From NCBI GenBank assembly GCA_031426735.1, contig JASJPK010000055.1:1-57625 (forward strand): a DNA stretch of 57,625 bases, read 5' to 3'. The position numbers were made by a program, and so were the translations under genes. Under the pieces are notes generated by a model. It ran no database searches and was not told the DNA's origin. It saw only the letters and a list, made by a program, of their open reading frames with translations. Shown here one piece after another: positions 17,755 to 26,955 of this stretch (its first letter is position 1; every line of letters starts with the position of its first letter). Origin of the DNA: PFJX01 sp031426735. GTDB taxonomy: Bacteria > Pseudomonadota > Gammaproteobacteria > Burkholderiales > Thiobacillaceae.

Positions 17755-18723
17755 TCACTGCGTCATGCTTTGTTCTTGCAGGGCGGTGTGCTGGTGCAGG
17801 TAGAAATATTTGCGTGAAATGGCGTCGTGCAAATTGGCCAGATCGGCCTGGATCTGGTCGAGATGTTCGTGCAGCGCGGCGGGAGAAGCGTCGTCGAAAT
17901 GCATCCCCTCCAGCCGCCGCCAGGCGGTGCGGGCGGCCTGTAGCGGCACGGCGTAATCGACCAGCAGCGAGAGCGAAGTTTCGATCTCGCCCAGGCAATG
18001 CGTGACGGTGCGCGGGAAGTGCGGGTCGGTGAGCAGGTACTTCGCCACGGCCGGGCCTTCGACGTGGACGCCGACGTGCTGGCGGTACATCTGGTAGGCG
18101 GACAGGGCGTTCAGCGTGCTCATCCAGAGGCGTTCGCGTGCGATGTCGGCGGATGTCGTGTCGAGCGGCAGACTGACCGCCGAATTGACATCGATGATGC
18201 GCGTGGTCATGTCGGCGCGCTCCAGATTGCGGCCGAGCTGGAGGAAGTGATAAGCCACATCGTGGCTCATCGAGCCGACCAGCAGGCCGATCACCGATTG
18301 GCGCCGTTCGATGATGCCGTTGAGCACCGCGTAGCGCTGGCTGCGCCCGTGCGTGGCGAGTGCCGCGTTTTCCCGCGTGTACAGATACAGGTCGTTGATG
18401 CGCTCCCAGATTTCCATCGGCAGCACTTCGCGGAAGGTGCGCGTGTTTTCGCGGGCGCTATGCACGCTGGCCTGGATCGAGCCGGGATTGCGTTTGTCGA
18501 TGATCAAAAACCGCATGATGTCCGCCTCGTTGGCGGTGGCGTAATGCTGGTTATAGAGGGCGTCGAGGCCGGCCACCTTGAGCAGGGTGTCCCAGCCGAA
18601 CGACGCGCCGCGCGGCAGGTCGAGCAGCACCTGGGTGGTACTGTTGATGAAGCGCGCGGTGTTCTCGGCGCGTTCGAGATAACGCGCCATCCAGTACAGA
18701 CTTTCAGCGACTCGGGAAAGCAT
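17755..18723 (-). CDS. Alpha-E domain protein
   Basis: A 322-residue, all-helical protein opening MLSRVAESLYWMARYLERAEN, the signature of the alpha-E family (DUF403). Comparative genomics links alpha-E with circularly permuted ATP-grasp proteins, transglutaminase-like proteins and the Anbu proteasome-like peptidase in a predicted peptide-synthesis and turnover system. Here it follows the ATP-grasp gene on the same strand by 43 bp and has its own GGAG. Its biochemical role is not known. Confidence 0.93.
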   Translation of the reverse strand: MLSRVAESLYWMARYLERAENTARFINSTTQVLLDLPRGASFGWDTLLKVAGLDALYNQHYATANEADIMRFLIIDKRNPGSIQASVHSARENTRTFREVLPMEIWERINDLYLYTRENAALATHGRSQRYAVLNGIIERRQSVIGLLVGSMSHDVAYHFLQLGRNLERADMTTRIIDVNSAVSLPLDTTSADIARERLWMSTLNALSAYQMYRQHVGVHVEGPAVAKYLLTDPHFPRTVTHCLGEIETSLSLLVDYAVPLQAARTAWRRLEGMHFDDASPAALHEHLDQIQADLANLHDAISRKYFYLHQHTALQEQSMTQ

Positions 18724-18766
18724 GGTTCAACTCCGCTCAGGTAGGGTGCGTCATACGCACACGACT

Positions 18767-20215
18767 TCATTCTTCGACATCGATGATCCAGGTGTCCTTG
18801 GCGCCGCCGCCTTGCGAAGAATTCACCACCAGCGAGCCGGCCTTCATGGCGACCCGGGTCAGACCGCCGGTTGTGCAATACAGCTTGTCGGATTGCAGGA
18901 TGAACGGGCGCAGATCGAGATGGCGCGGTTCCAGGTGGTCGTCGATCAGGGTCGGCGCGGTGGACAGCGCCAGCGTCGGCTGCGCCATGTAGTTGCGTGG
19001 ATTGGCGCGGATCAACGCGGCGAAGGTGGCGCGCTCTTCCGGCGTCGCGCGTGGGCCGATCAGCATGCCGTAGCCGCCGGATTCGTTGGCCGGCTTGACC
19101 ACCAGTTTGTCCAGATTGGCCAGGACATAGTCCTTTTCGTCGTCGTACATGCACAGGTAGCTGGGCACGTTCGGGATGATCGGGTCTTGATCGAGGTAGT
19201 ACTTGATCACCTTCGGGATGAAGGCATAGACCACCTTGTCGTCCGCCACGCCGGCGCCGGGCGCGTTGGCGATGCCGACATTGCCGGCACGCCAGGCACG
19301 CATCAGGCCTTTGACGCCGAGCGCGGAATCGGGCCGGAAGACTTCCGGATCGAGGAAGTCGTCGTCGATGCGGCGATAGATCACATCGACCCGGCGCAGG
19401 CCGGAGATGGTCTTCATGTAGACGCAGTTGTCCTTCTGCACCACCAGGTCGCTGCCTTCGACCAGCACCGCGCCCATTTTTTGCGCCAGATAGCTGTGCT
19501 CGAAATAGGCCGAGTTGAAGATGCCCGGCGTCAGCACCACTACCACCGGCCGCGTGCCGCTACGCGGCGATAGCGCCGCCAGGGTGTCGTAGAGGCGGGC
19601 CGGATAGTCGTCCACCGGCAGGATGTCGGAGGATTGAAACAACTCGGGAAACAGGCGCTTCATCAGCTGACGGTTTTCCAGCATGTAGGAGACGCCGGAC
19701 GGCACGCGCAGATTGTCTTCCAGCACATAAACGGTGCCGTCGCCGTCGCGCACCAGATCGGTGCCGCAGACATGCGCCCAGACCCCAAAACGGGGCGTCA
19801 TGCCCTGGCATTGCGCGCGGAAATTCTTCGAGCCAGCCAGCACTTCGAGTGGAAAAACGCCGTCCTTGACGATGCGCTGCGCGTTGTAGAGATCGTTGAT
19901 GAACATGTTGAGCGCGGTCAGGCGCTGCTTGAGGCCTTCTTCGATGCGCGTCCATTCCTTCTTGGCCATCACGCGCGGAATGATGTCGAACGGCCAGGCG
20001 CGGTCGATGTTGCCCGCCTCGCTGTACACGGTGAAAGTAATGCCCATGGTCATGATGGCGGCATTCACCGCTTGGCGGCGTCCTTCCAGATCGGCCGCGT
20101 CGAGCGCGTCGAGGTGTTCGAACAAGGCGCGTGCGGCGGCGCGCGGTTGGCTGTTCGCGCCGATGAGTTCGTCGAAGAACTCGCCGGATGCGTAATCCCT
20201 GGTCAGGCTATTCAT
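18767..20215 (-). CDS. Circularly permuted ATP-grasp type 2 protein
   Basis: A 482-residue protein starting at the ATG at 20215 (MNSLTRDYASGEFFDEL) behind AAGGAGCG; the frame stays open far upstream but only as the antisense of the Anbu gene. It has the family's conserved segments: GITFTVYSE, YVLEDNLRVPSGVSYMLENR, VYMKTISGLRRVDVIYRRID, KPANESGGYGM and SSQGGGAKDTW at the C-terminus. These enzymes are predicted peptide-forming ligases that use ATP to join an amine to a carboxylate; the substrate is unknown. It is transcribed together with alpha-E and diverges from the Anbu gene with a ~114-bp shared promoter region. Confidence 0.93.
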   Translation of the reverse strand: MNSLTRDYASGEFFDELIGANSQPRAAARALFEHLDALDAADLEGRRQAVNAAIMTMGITFTVYSEAGNIDRAWPFDIIPRVMAKKEWTRIEEGLKQRLTALNMFINDLYNAQRIVKDGVFPLEVLAGSKNFRAQCQGMTPRFGVWAHVCGTDLVRDGDGTVYVLEDNLRVPSGVSYMLENRQLMKRLFPELFQSSDILPVDDYPARLYDTLAALSPRSGTRPVVVVLTPGIFNSAYFEHSYLAQKMGAVLVEGSDLVVQKDNCVYMKTISGLRRVDVIYRRIDDDFLDPEVFRPDSALGVKGLMRAWRAGNVGIANAPGAGVADDKVVYAFIPKVIKYYLDQDPIIPNVPSYLCMYDDEKDYVLANLDKLVVKPANESGGYGMLIGPRATPEERATFAALIRANPRNYMAQPTLALSTAPTLIDDHLEPRHLDLRPFILQSDKLYCTTGGLTRVAMKAGSLVVNSSQGGGAKDTWIIDVEE

Positions 20216-20329
20216 GGCAACGCTCCTTATCTGGATTGATCTTTGCAAGGAGCGTGCCAGTCGCCGACGGCCGCCACCAGAAACGCTTCGCCTGCTATGC
20301 TGGACCCGTTTTTCGATGAGGAATCGATC

Positions 20330-21070
20330 GTGACTTACTGCGTAGGCATGCTGATGGACGCCGGCATGGTGTTTCTTTCCGACACCCGCACCAATGCCGG
20401 CGTCGACCAGATCAACACATTTCGCAAGATGAGCGTGTTCGAACAACCCGGCGAGCGCGTTCTGGTGCTGCTTTCGGCCGGCAATCTGGCGATCACTCAG
20501 GCGGTGGTGAGCCTGTTGTTCGAGCGTCAGGGCAAGGAGGGCGAAAGCCTGCTGACCGCGCCGAACCTGTTCGAGGCCGCCCGCCACGTCGGCGATTGCC
20601 TGCGCGAGGTGCATGCGCGCGATGCGTCGGCGCTGGCCGGTTTCAATATCGATTTCAACGCCGCCTTCCTGCTCGGTGGCCAGATCAAGGGCGAGGCGCC
20701 GCGCCTGTTCAGCATCTATGCCGCCGGCAATTTCGTGGAGGCATCGGTCGATACGCCGTATTTCCAGATTGGCGAATCGAAGTACGGCAAACCCATCCTG
20801 GATCGCATCTTCCATTGGCAAAGCAGCCTCGAAGAAGCCGCCAAGTGCGCGTTGATTTCGATGGACTCGACGTTGAAATCGAATCTTTCCGTCGGCATGC
20901 CGCTGGACATGCTGTGTTACACGAGCGACCAACTGAAGGTGGACCACCGCACCCGTATCGGCGCCGATCACCCCTATTTCACGGCCTTGCGCGCCGCCTG
21001 GGGCGAGCGGATCAAACAGGCATTCAGCGAATTGCCGGCACTGGATTGGGAAACCTGTGCTAAAGCATAG
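20330..21070 (+). CDS. Anbu-type proteasome-like peptidase
   Basis: A 246-residue Ntn-hydrolase of the Anbu group, from the sequence TYCVGMLMDAGMVFLSDTRT at its N-terminus. I chose the GTG at 20330 (GATGAGGA upstream) rather than the in-frame ATG at 20298, because it puts Thr2 right after the initiator Met, where the N-terminal nucleophile must be exposed. Later hallmarks are GGQIKGEAPRLF.IY and QIGESKYGKPILDR. Anbu forms ring- or lock-washer-like assemblies and is a presumed peptidase with unknown targets. It diverges from the ATP-grasp and alpha-E genes, its usual genomic partners; the transglutaminase-like partner is not within this window. Confidence 0.93.
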   Translation: MTYCVGMLMDAGMVFLSDTRTNAGVDQINTFRKMSVFEQPGERVLVLLSAGNLAITQAVVSLLFERQGKEGESLLTAPNLFEAARHVGDCLREVHARDASALAGFNIDFNAAFLLGGQIKGEAPRLFSIYAAGNFVEASVDTPYFQIGESKYGKPILDRIFHWQSSLEEAAKCALISMDSTLKSNLSVGMPLDMLCYTSDQLKVDHRTRIGADHPYFTALRAAWGERIKQAFSELPALDWETCAKA

Positions 21071-21104
21071 TTATGGCCTCTGTCATCCAGAATGAACCGA
21101 CAAC

Positions 21105-22307
21105 ATGGAAATAGCCGATAACTCTGCGACCGTCTCCGCACTGTTCGGTACCACCGCGAGCAAGTCGGCGCGGATGGGGAATATCGCGCTGCGCGAACTG
21201 GATAAAGGACTGAATCAATTCGCCAGCAAGAACTACGAATTGGCGATCGCCAGTTTCGAGCGGGCAATCCATATGTCGCCCAGTGCCGATAGCGCGCTCA
21301 ACGCCTACGACTACATGGCGCGCGCGCAGTTGACCCAGGGCGATCCGGATGGCGCCATCGTGTCCTATCGGAAGGCCTTGAAGCTGGCCCCCAACCGTGA
21401 CGATTTCCACATTCGCTTAGGCAATATCCACACGACGCTGGGCAACCTGGACGAGGCGCGCACGGAATACGAACTGGCCGTCAAATACAACCCCGACGCA
21501 GCCAACCGCTATTCGCTCGGACAAGGCTATCTGGCGACCGATCGGCTCGATGAGGCGAAAGCGCAGTTCGAACAAGTGCGCCAGCTGAGGCCGCAAGACC
21601 CCTTCGGCGATTTCGGCCTCGGTCAGGTTTACGCCAGGCAGGAAAAATACGACTTCGCCATCGACGCCTTCAAGTCGGCAATCGACATCAAGAGCGATTA
21701 CTGGGGTGCCTATGCCGAAATGGGCTACGCCCTGGCCGACAGCGGCGAGGTGACGCAAGCGCAGGAGGTGGCCGATAGTCTGCTCGCCAATGACGAGACG
21801 CTGTCGGGCGAGTTGAGCAAGTACATCTACGAAAAATCGAATCCGAAGATGACGGCGGTGTACGCCAGCACGCTGTATGCCCTGTTCCCGTCCACGCTGG
21901 GGCCGGGTTCGCAGGTTTCCGGGTTGAACGCCTATCTTTCCACCGCCGACGCAGAGCTAACCTTTTCGATGATTTTCCAGTTCAGCAAGCAGATGGAGGC
22001 GTCTTCTGTCGAGAACGTTTTCAACTGGAACATCCAACGCGCAGTCGGCAGCGGCCGTGGCGACGGTTACAACCTGGACATGCAGCTGAAGGACACCGAA
22101 ATCACGCTGGCGCCGACGCCGCTGGCGGTGTACTACGACCAGAAGGACATGACCGCGACGGTGTTGTTCAAGCTGAGCCAGAACGCCGGCGCCAACGGCA
22201 CCATCGATCCGTCGCATATCAATTTCTCGTTCAGCGGTAAGGATGTGGTCGGTCTGTCGATGGATAAATCGGCCGACACGTATAGCGGCTTCTCCTGGTT
22301 CGCCTGA
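21105..22307 (+). CDS. TPR repeat protein with C-terminal beta-rich domain
   Basis: A 400-residue protein without a signal peptide. Residues ~30-250 hold about six tetratricopeptide repeats (for example YELAIASFERAIHMSPS, DGAIVSYRKALKLAPN, DEARTEYELAVKYNPDA, YDFAIDAFKSAIDIKSD), a scaffold for protein contacts. Residues ~270-400 are beta-rich and unlike anything I recognise; the C-terminus ends SYSGFSWFA-like. It starts 34 bp after the Anbu gene on the same strand and may be co-transcribed. Function unknown. Confidence 0.8.
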   Translation: MEIADNSATVSALFGTTASKSARMGNIALRELDKGLNQFASKNYELAIASFERAIHMSPSADSALNAYDYMARAQLTQGDPDGAIVSYRKALKLAPNRDDFHIRLGNIHTTLGNLDEARTEYELAVKYNPDAANRYSLGQGYLATDRLDEAKAQFEQVRQLRPQDPFGDFGLGQVYARQEKYDFAIDAFKSAIDIKSDYWGAYAEMGYALADSGEVTQAQEVADSLLANDETLSGELSKYIYEKSNPKMTAVYASTLYALFPSTLGPGSQVSGLNAYLSTADAELTFSMIFQFSKQMEASSVENVFNWNIQRAVGSGRGDGYNLDMQLKDTEITLAPTPLAVYYDQKDMTATVLFKLSQNAGANGTIDPSHINFSFSGKDVVGLSMDKSADTYSGFSWFA

Positions 22308-22327
22308 CTGCTTCGTCCGACTGCCGA

Positions 22328-23377
22328 ATGGAAACGCACATCCTGCTAGCCGTTCTTGCTGTCCTGATCGTCATCGCATTCGATTTCACCAATGGTTTTC
22401 ACGACGCCGCCAATATCGTCGCGACGGTAATCGCCTCGCGCGCGATGCAGCCGATGCAGGCGGTGATCCTGGTCGGAGTGTTCGAGTTTCTCGGGCCGTT
22501 GCTGGGCGGCACGGCGGTGGCCAATACCATCGGCTCGTTCGTGCAGCTTTCCGATCTGCCGCGCGAGTTGTCGCTGACCGTGCTGTTGAGCGGTCTGGCC
22601 GGGGCGATCTGCTGGAATCTGATCACCTGGCGCAAAGGCATCCCCTCCTCGTCCTCGCACGCGCTGGTCGGCGGGCTGATCGGTTCGATCCTGCTTGCCG
22701 TCGATGCCAGCCATGTCGTCTGGGGCTTCGAGCAACTGTTGCGGCATGGCCATCTGACCGGCGTCACCAAGGTGTTGCTGGCGCTGGTGCTGTCGCCCAT
22801 CGTCGGCTTCTGGGTCGGCTTCGGCGTGCATAAGTTCTTCAGCCTGGCATTTCGTACCGCCACTCCCAGACTGAACCGGCGTTTGCGCTGGGGGCAATAT
22901 TTCACCGCCGCCGGGCTGGCGTTCGCGCATGGAGCCAACGATGCGCAGAAGAGCATGGGCATCCTGACGCTGATTCTGGTGCTGGGCGGCTTTATTCCCA
23001 GCTTCGAAGTGCCGTTCTGGGTGGTGCTGACCTGCGCCACCGCGTTGACCCTGGGCATCATGTCCGGCGGCTGGCGCATCGTGCGCACGCTGGGTTTCGC
23101 CATCTACAAGGTGCGTCCGCTGCACGCGCTCAACTCGCAACTCACCTCCGCCGCCGTGATCTTTTCCGCCTCGCTGGTCGGCGCGCCGGTTTCCACCACC
23201 CACGTGGTGGCCACCTCGATCATGGGCATCGGCGCTTCCGAGCGGCCGCGCGCGGTGCGCTGGGGCAAGGCCGGCGAGATCGCGATGACCTGGATCATCA
23301 CCATTCCCGCCGCTGCATTCATGGGCGCGGTGATCCTCGCATTGGTGCAAGCGTTCATCCGCAGGGGACAGATATGA
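22328..23377 (+). CDS. pit: Low-affinity inorganic phosphate transporter, Pit family
   Basis: A 349-residue integral membrane protein with the two inverted Pit signatures: FTNGFHDAANIVATVIASR at residues ~19-37 and AHGANDAQKSMGIL at about 200-213. About nine to ten hydrophobic segments are visible. The family imports phosphate, usually as a metal-phosphate complex, using the proton or sodium gradient. The length fits the shorter bacterial Pit proteins. The following gene overlaps by 4 bp and encodes the DUF47 partner that is typically paired with Pit. Confidence 0.94.
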   Translation: METHILLAVLAVLIVIAFDFTNGFHDAANIVATVIASRAMQPMQAVILVGVFEFLGPLLGGTAVANTIGSFVQLSDLPRELSLTVLLSGLAGAICWNLITWRKGIPSSSSHALVGGLIGSILLAVDASHVVWGFEQLLRHGHLTGVTKVLLALVLSPIVGFWVGFGVHKFFSLAFRTATPRLNRRLRWGQYFTAAGLAFAHGANDAQKSMGILTLILVLGGFIPSFEVPFWVVLTCATALTLGIMSGGWRIVRTLGFAIYKVRPLHALNSQLTSAAVIFSASLVGAPVSTTHVVATSIMGIGASERPRAVRWGKAGEIAMTWIITIPAAAFMGAVILALVQAFIRRGQI

Positions 23378-24024
23378 CAGCCAAGATTGAACACACCTCC
23401 TCCGTCGTGCATCGGGTCATCGACCGTGTCTTTCCGAAGGCGCCGGATTTCTTCCTGCTGCTGCACCAGCAGGCGACGCAGGTCGCACAGACGGTGAATC
23501 TGCTGGTCGATTTCATGGGCACCGGCGATGTCGAAATCGGCAAGCACATCAAGCGTGACGAACACGACGCCGATGCGATCAAGATCAGCAACATCCACAC
23601 GCTGAACGAAGCCTTCTCGACGCAGATGGATCGCGAGGACATCTACCGCGCGATCATGGATCTGGATGCCATCGTCAATTACTGCAAGGACACCGTGAAC
23701 GAGATGGACGTGCTCGGCATCGCGCCGGATCGTTATACCTACGAGATGGCTTCCGCCCTGCGCACCGGTTGCCTGGCGATCAGCGCCGGTTTCACCAAGC
23801 TGGGCGACAGCCCGGCGGAGGCGGCGAAGGAGGCGGATGCCGCGCGCAAGGCCGAACGGCGCGCGGAAAAGATGTACCGCAAGGCGCTGGCCGATTTGTT
23901 TCAGGGCGACGATTATCTGAACATGTTGAAACGGCGCGAGATCTACCAGCATCTCGCGCGCGCGGCGGACCGCATGGCGCATTGCGCCAACACGCTGCAC
24001 GATATCGTGGTGAAAATCAGCTGA
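23374..24024 (+). CDS. DUF47 family Pit accessory protein (PhoU-like)
   Basis: A 216-residue all-helical protein of the DUF47/YkaA family, with VFPKAPDFFLLLHQQA near the start, ADAIKISNIHTLNEAFSTQMDRED in the middle and AADRMAHCANTLHDIVVKIS at the end. The fold resembles PhoU. Members accompany Pit transporters and are thought to modulate phosphate uptake. The start codon lies within the last codons of pit (ATGA-type overlap), so the two are translationally coupled. Confidence 0.93.
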   Translation: MTAKIEHTSSVVHRVIDRVFPKAPDFFLLLHQQATQVAQTVNLLVDFMGTGDVEIGKHIKRDEHDADAIKISNIHTLNEAFSTQMDREDIYRAIMDLDAIVNYCKDTVNEMDVLGIAPDRYTYEMASALRTGCLAISAGFTKLGDSPAEAAKEADAARKAERRAEKMYRKALADLFQGDDYLNMLKRREIYQHLARAADRMAHCANTLHDIVVKIS

Positions 24025-24041
24025 TTGCGCGTATGTGATTC

Positions 24042-24746
24042 ATGTCCTTCCTGTCTCGAATATTTTCTCGCCGCGTCGAGCTCGACGCCGTCGCCAACCA
24101 GCGCCTGCAGGATTGGCGCGGCCGTTCCGAATGCGATCTGGCCGATGCGTTTTGTGACACCCGTTATGTCGTCGTCGACGTGGAAACCACCGGGCTCGAT
24201 CTGAATCGCGACCGCTTGATCGCCATCGGCGCCTGCGCGGTGGAAAACGGCCGCGTCAATCTGGCCGACAGCTTCGAAATCGTGCTGCGCCAGAACACCG
24301 TCAGCAGCAAGGACAACATCCTGATCCACGGCATCGGCGGCGAGGCGCAACGCGACGGCCTGGAACCGGCGGAAGCCCTGCTGCGGTTTCTCGATTACCT
24401 CGGCAAGTCGCCGCTGGTGGCGTTCCACGTCACCTTCGACCAGACCATGATCAAACGCGCGGTAAAGGATTACCTCGGCTTCGAATTCAAGCATCCGTGG
24501 CTCGATCTGGCCTATGTCATGCCCGGCCTGCTGCCGGAATATTCGCGCCGCTATCGGGCGCTGGACGACTGGTCCGGCCACTTCAGAATCAACAACTTCG
24601 CCCGTCACAGCGCGCTGGCGGACGCCCTCGCCACCGCGCAGCTGTTCCTCTGCGCCTTGCCGCTGGCGCAGAGCAAACGCTCCACCAGCTATCGCAATCT
24701 GCAGGATCTGGAAAAGGCGCAACGCTGGGTGAGCTGGTCGGGTTGA
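24042..24746 (+). CDS. DEDDh 3'-5' exonuclease (DnaQ-like)
   Basis: A 234-residue protein with all exonuclease motifs of the DnaQ/RNase T superfamily: Exo I VVVDVETTGLD (about residues 43-53), Exo II VAFHVTFD (about 126-133) and Exo III ARHSALADALAT (about 187-198) with the catalytic His. It lacks the polymerase-contact tail of a replicative epsilon subunit, so it is an accessory DnaQ-like nuclease of the kind often found near signalling genes in proteobacteria. It starts 17 bp after the DUF47 gene and ends 7 bp before the histidine kinase. Confidence 0.9.
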   Translation: MSFLSRIFSRRVELDAVANQRLQDWRGRSECDLADAFCDTRYVVVDVETTGLDLNRDRLIAIGACAVENGRVNLADSFEIVLRQNTVSSKDNILIHGIGGEAQRDGLEPAEALLRFLDYLGKSPLVAFHVTFDQTMIKRAVKDYLGFEFKHPWLDLAYVMPGLLPEYSRRYRALDDWSGHFRINNFARHSALADALATAQLFLCALPLAQSKRSTSYRNLQDLEKAQRWVSWSG

Positions 24747-24753
24747 GCGCACG

Positions 24754-26355
24754 TTGACTCTCGCCAAGTTCGCCGTTTCCTGGAAAGTCCTGCTCGCCTA
24801 CGCGCTGGCCAGCCTGGTGCTGGATGCGTTGAGCAACCCGCAAACCGTGTTGCCGCTCGCCCTGGCGCCGTGGACGCCGCCGCCCGGCCTGACCCTGGCC
24901 TTTCTGCTGTTGTACGGACTGCACTACGCGCCGCTGTTGATCGGTGTCTCCTTCCTGGTCGGCTTGCCGCTGTATGGCTCGCCGCAGGACTGGCTGCCGG
25001 CGCTGTGGGCAGCAGGCCTGCTGATGCTGGGGCTGTGGGGACTGGCGGTCTGGCTGTTGCGCGGCCTGCGCATCGATCCACACCTGGGCGCGCAGCGCGA
25101 CCTGACCTGGTTCCTGGTCGTGGCCATCGTTGCGGCCTGGCTGGACGCCAGCGTGCATGTATTTTCGCGCAGTCCGGAAGCTGCGCCCGATGCCTGGGCC
25201 TGGATGGCGGATCTGGTCAATTTCTGGGTCGGCGCGCTGATCCGCATGCTCATCATCACCCCACTGGTACTGGTAAACGCCGGCATCCACTGGCAGGGCT
25301 GGCGCGGCTGGCGGCCGACGCGCGAGATGCTGCTGCAAGCCGCCGCGATCGGCTTTGCGCTGTGGGTCATCTTCGGCTTCAGGTACACCGACGAATTCAA
25401 ATTCTTCTACCTGTTGTTCCTGCCGATGATCTGGATCGCTATGCGGCATGGCCTGCAGGGCGCCACCCTCGCGCTGGCGGCCAGCCATGTCGGCATCAAC
25501 ATGATTCTGGAATGGCGCGGTTCGCATGCCATCACCGTGGTCGAATTCCAGATGCTGATGCTCGGCCTGGCGGTGACCATGCTGTCGCTCGGCATGGCGG
25601 TCAGCGTGCGGCGCGCCACCGAAGAACGCCTGCATCAACGCGAAGTCGAGTTGAATCAGGCCATGCGCCTGGCCTCGGCCGGAGAACTGGCACAGGCCAT
25701 CGCGCACGAACTGAACCAGCCGCTTTCCGCCGTCGCCAACTACGCCCGCGCCAGCCGTTCCATGCTGGCCGATCCTGAACGGCACGGCGCTTTGCTGGCC
25801 GACACGCTGGAAAAGATCGACCGCGAAGCCAACCGCGCCGGCCAGGTCATGCGCCGCCTGCGCGAGTTTTTCCGGGGCGGCGGCCTGCGCTGCGAAAGTT
25901 TCGCGCTGGCCGCATTGATCGAGGAAAGCCTGTCGTATGTCCGCCGCCGCGCCGAGCGCCAGATCATCGCGTTCAAGCTGGACCTGGACGAAGCGCTGCC
26001 GCTAGTCCATGCCGACCGCGTCCAGATGGGCACGGTGCTGCACAATCTGTTGACCAACGCCATCGAAGCGACGCATGCCGGCCACGACGATCAACGCGAA
26101 ATCGAAATCAGCGCGCATGCCCGGGATGACGACCTGATCCAGGTCTGCGTCGCGGATAACGGCATCGGCGTCAGCGCCGAAATGCGCGAGCGCCTGTTCG
26201 AATCCTTCGCCACCAGCAAAACCGAAGGCATGGGCCTGGGCCTGGCGATCAGCCGCACCCTGGTGCAGGCGCATGGCGGCGAACTCTGGCTGGCCAGCGC
26301 GCAACCGGCACAATTCTGTTTCACGCTACCGATGGCAGGAAAAGACCATGACTGA
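24754..26355 (+). CDS. Membrane sensor histidine kinase, MASE1-like sensor
   Basis: A 533-residue kinase with a TTG start. Residues ~8-282 form eight or so membrane segments of MASE1-like character; a short linker leads to the dimerisation/phosphoacceptor box AIAHELNQPLSAVANYARA with His318, then N-box NLLTNAIEATHAG, G1 VADNGIGVSAEMRERLF and G2 EGMGLGLAIS. The H-box and HPK4-like features match the FixL/DctB group that pairs with FixJ-type regulators. The response regulator gene overlaps its 3' end by 8 bp. The signal sensed is unknown; there is no PAS or haem domain. Confidence 0.92.
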   Translation: MTLAKFAVSWKVLLAYALASLVLDALSNPQTVLPLALAPWTPPPGLTLAFLLLYGLHYAPLLIGVSFLVGLPLYGSPQDWLPALWAAGLLMLGLWGLAVWLLRGLRIDPHLGAQRDLTWFLVVAIVAAWLDASVHVFSRSPEAAPDAWAWMADLVNFWVGALIRMLIITPLVLVNAGIHWQGWRGWRPTREMLLQAAAIGFALWVIFGFRYTDEFKFFYLLFLPMIWIAMRHGLQGATLALAASHVGINMILEWRGSHAITVVEFQMLMLGLAVTMLSLGMAVSVRRATEERLHQREVELNQAMRLASAGELAQAIAHELNQPLSAVANYARASRSMLADPERHGALLADTLEKIDREANRAGQVMRRLREFFRGGGLRCESFALAALIEESLSYVRRRAERQIIAFKLDLDEALPLVHADRVQMGTVLHNLLTNAIEATHAGHDDQREIEISAHARDDDLIQVCVADNGIGVSAEMRERLFESFATSKTEGMGLGLAISRTLVQAHGGELWLASAQPAQFCFTLPMAGKDHD

Positions 26356-26950
26356 GCCGGTTGTCACCATCGTCGACGACGACGAAGCCGTGCGCGATTC
26401 GCTGGCGCTGCTGCTGAATTTTCGCGGCTACCGCACGCGCCAGTACGCCAGCGCAGAAGCCTGCCTGCAAGACTGGCAGCCGGACTGGCGCGGCTGCCTG
26501 CTGCTCGACCTGCGCATGGGCGGCATGGATGGCCTGGCGCTGCAACAAGCCCTGACGCAACGCGCCAGCACGCTGCCCATCGTCTTCCTCACCGGCCACG
26601 GCGACCTCGCCCACGCCCGCGCCGCGCTGAAAAGCGGCGCCGTCGATTTCCTGGAAAAGCCCTACGAAGAAGCCGATCTGCTCAGCGTCGTCGCCGAAGC
26701 GATGGAACGCGACACGCGCGAATACGCCACGCACACCCACATCGCCGAAATCGCCGCGCGCATCGAACGCCTATCGGACCGCGAACGCCAGGTCATGCAC
26801 CTGGTCGTCGCCGGCAAACCGAACCGCGAGATTGCCGAAGAACTCGGCATCAGCACCCGCACCGTCGAAGTGTTCAAGGCGCGCATGATGGAAAAAATGC
26901 AGGCGCGCAGCGTGCCGGAACTGGTGCGTATGGCGCTGGAAGCGGGCTGA
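26348..26950 (+). CDS. FixJ/NarL-type response regulator
   Basis: A 200-residue regulator starting at the ATG at 26348, inside the last codons of the kinase gene, with AGGAAAAG upstream. The receiver domain has DDD (10-12), phosphoacceptor D54 in LLLDLRMGGMDG, T82/G83 and K104 in FLEKPY. The output is a LuxR-type HTH (LSDRERQVMHLVVAGKPNRE to about residue 185). This is the FixJ/TtrR arrangement. The target genes cannot be read from the sequence; the small membrane gene 5 bp downstream is in the same operon. Confidence 0.95.
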   Translation: MTEPVVTIVDDDEAVRDSLALLLNFRGYRTRQYASAEACLQDWQPDWRGCLLLDLRMGGMDGLALQQALTQRASTLPIVFLTGHGDLAHARAALKSGAVDFLEKPYEEADLLSVVAEAMERDTREYATHTHIAEIAARIERLSDRERQVMHLVVAGKPNREIAEELGISTRTVEVFKARMMEKMQARSVPELVRMALEAG

Positions 26951-26955
26951 ACACC

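Noticed and set aside
20216..20971. Longer N-terminus for the ATP-grasp protein
   Set aside because: This part is the antisense of the Anbu gene; the family N-terminus begins at 20215 behind AAGGAG.
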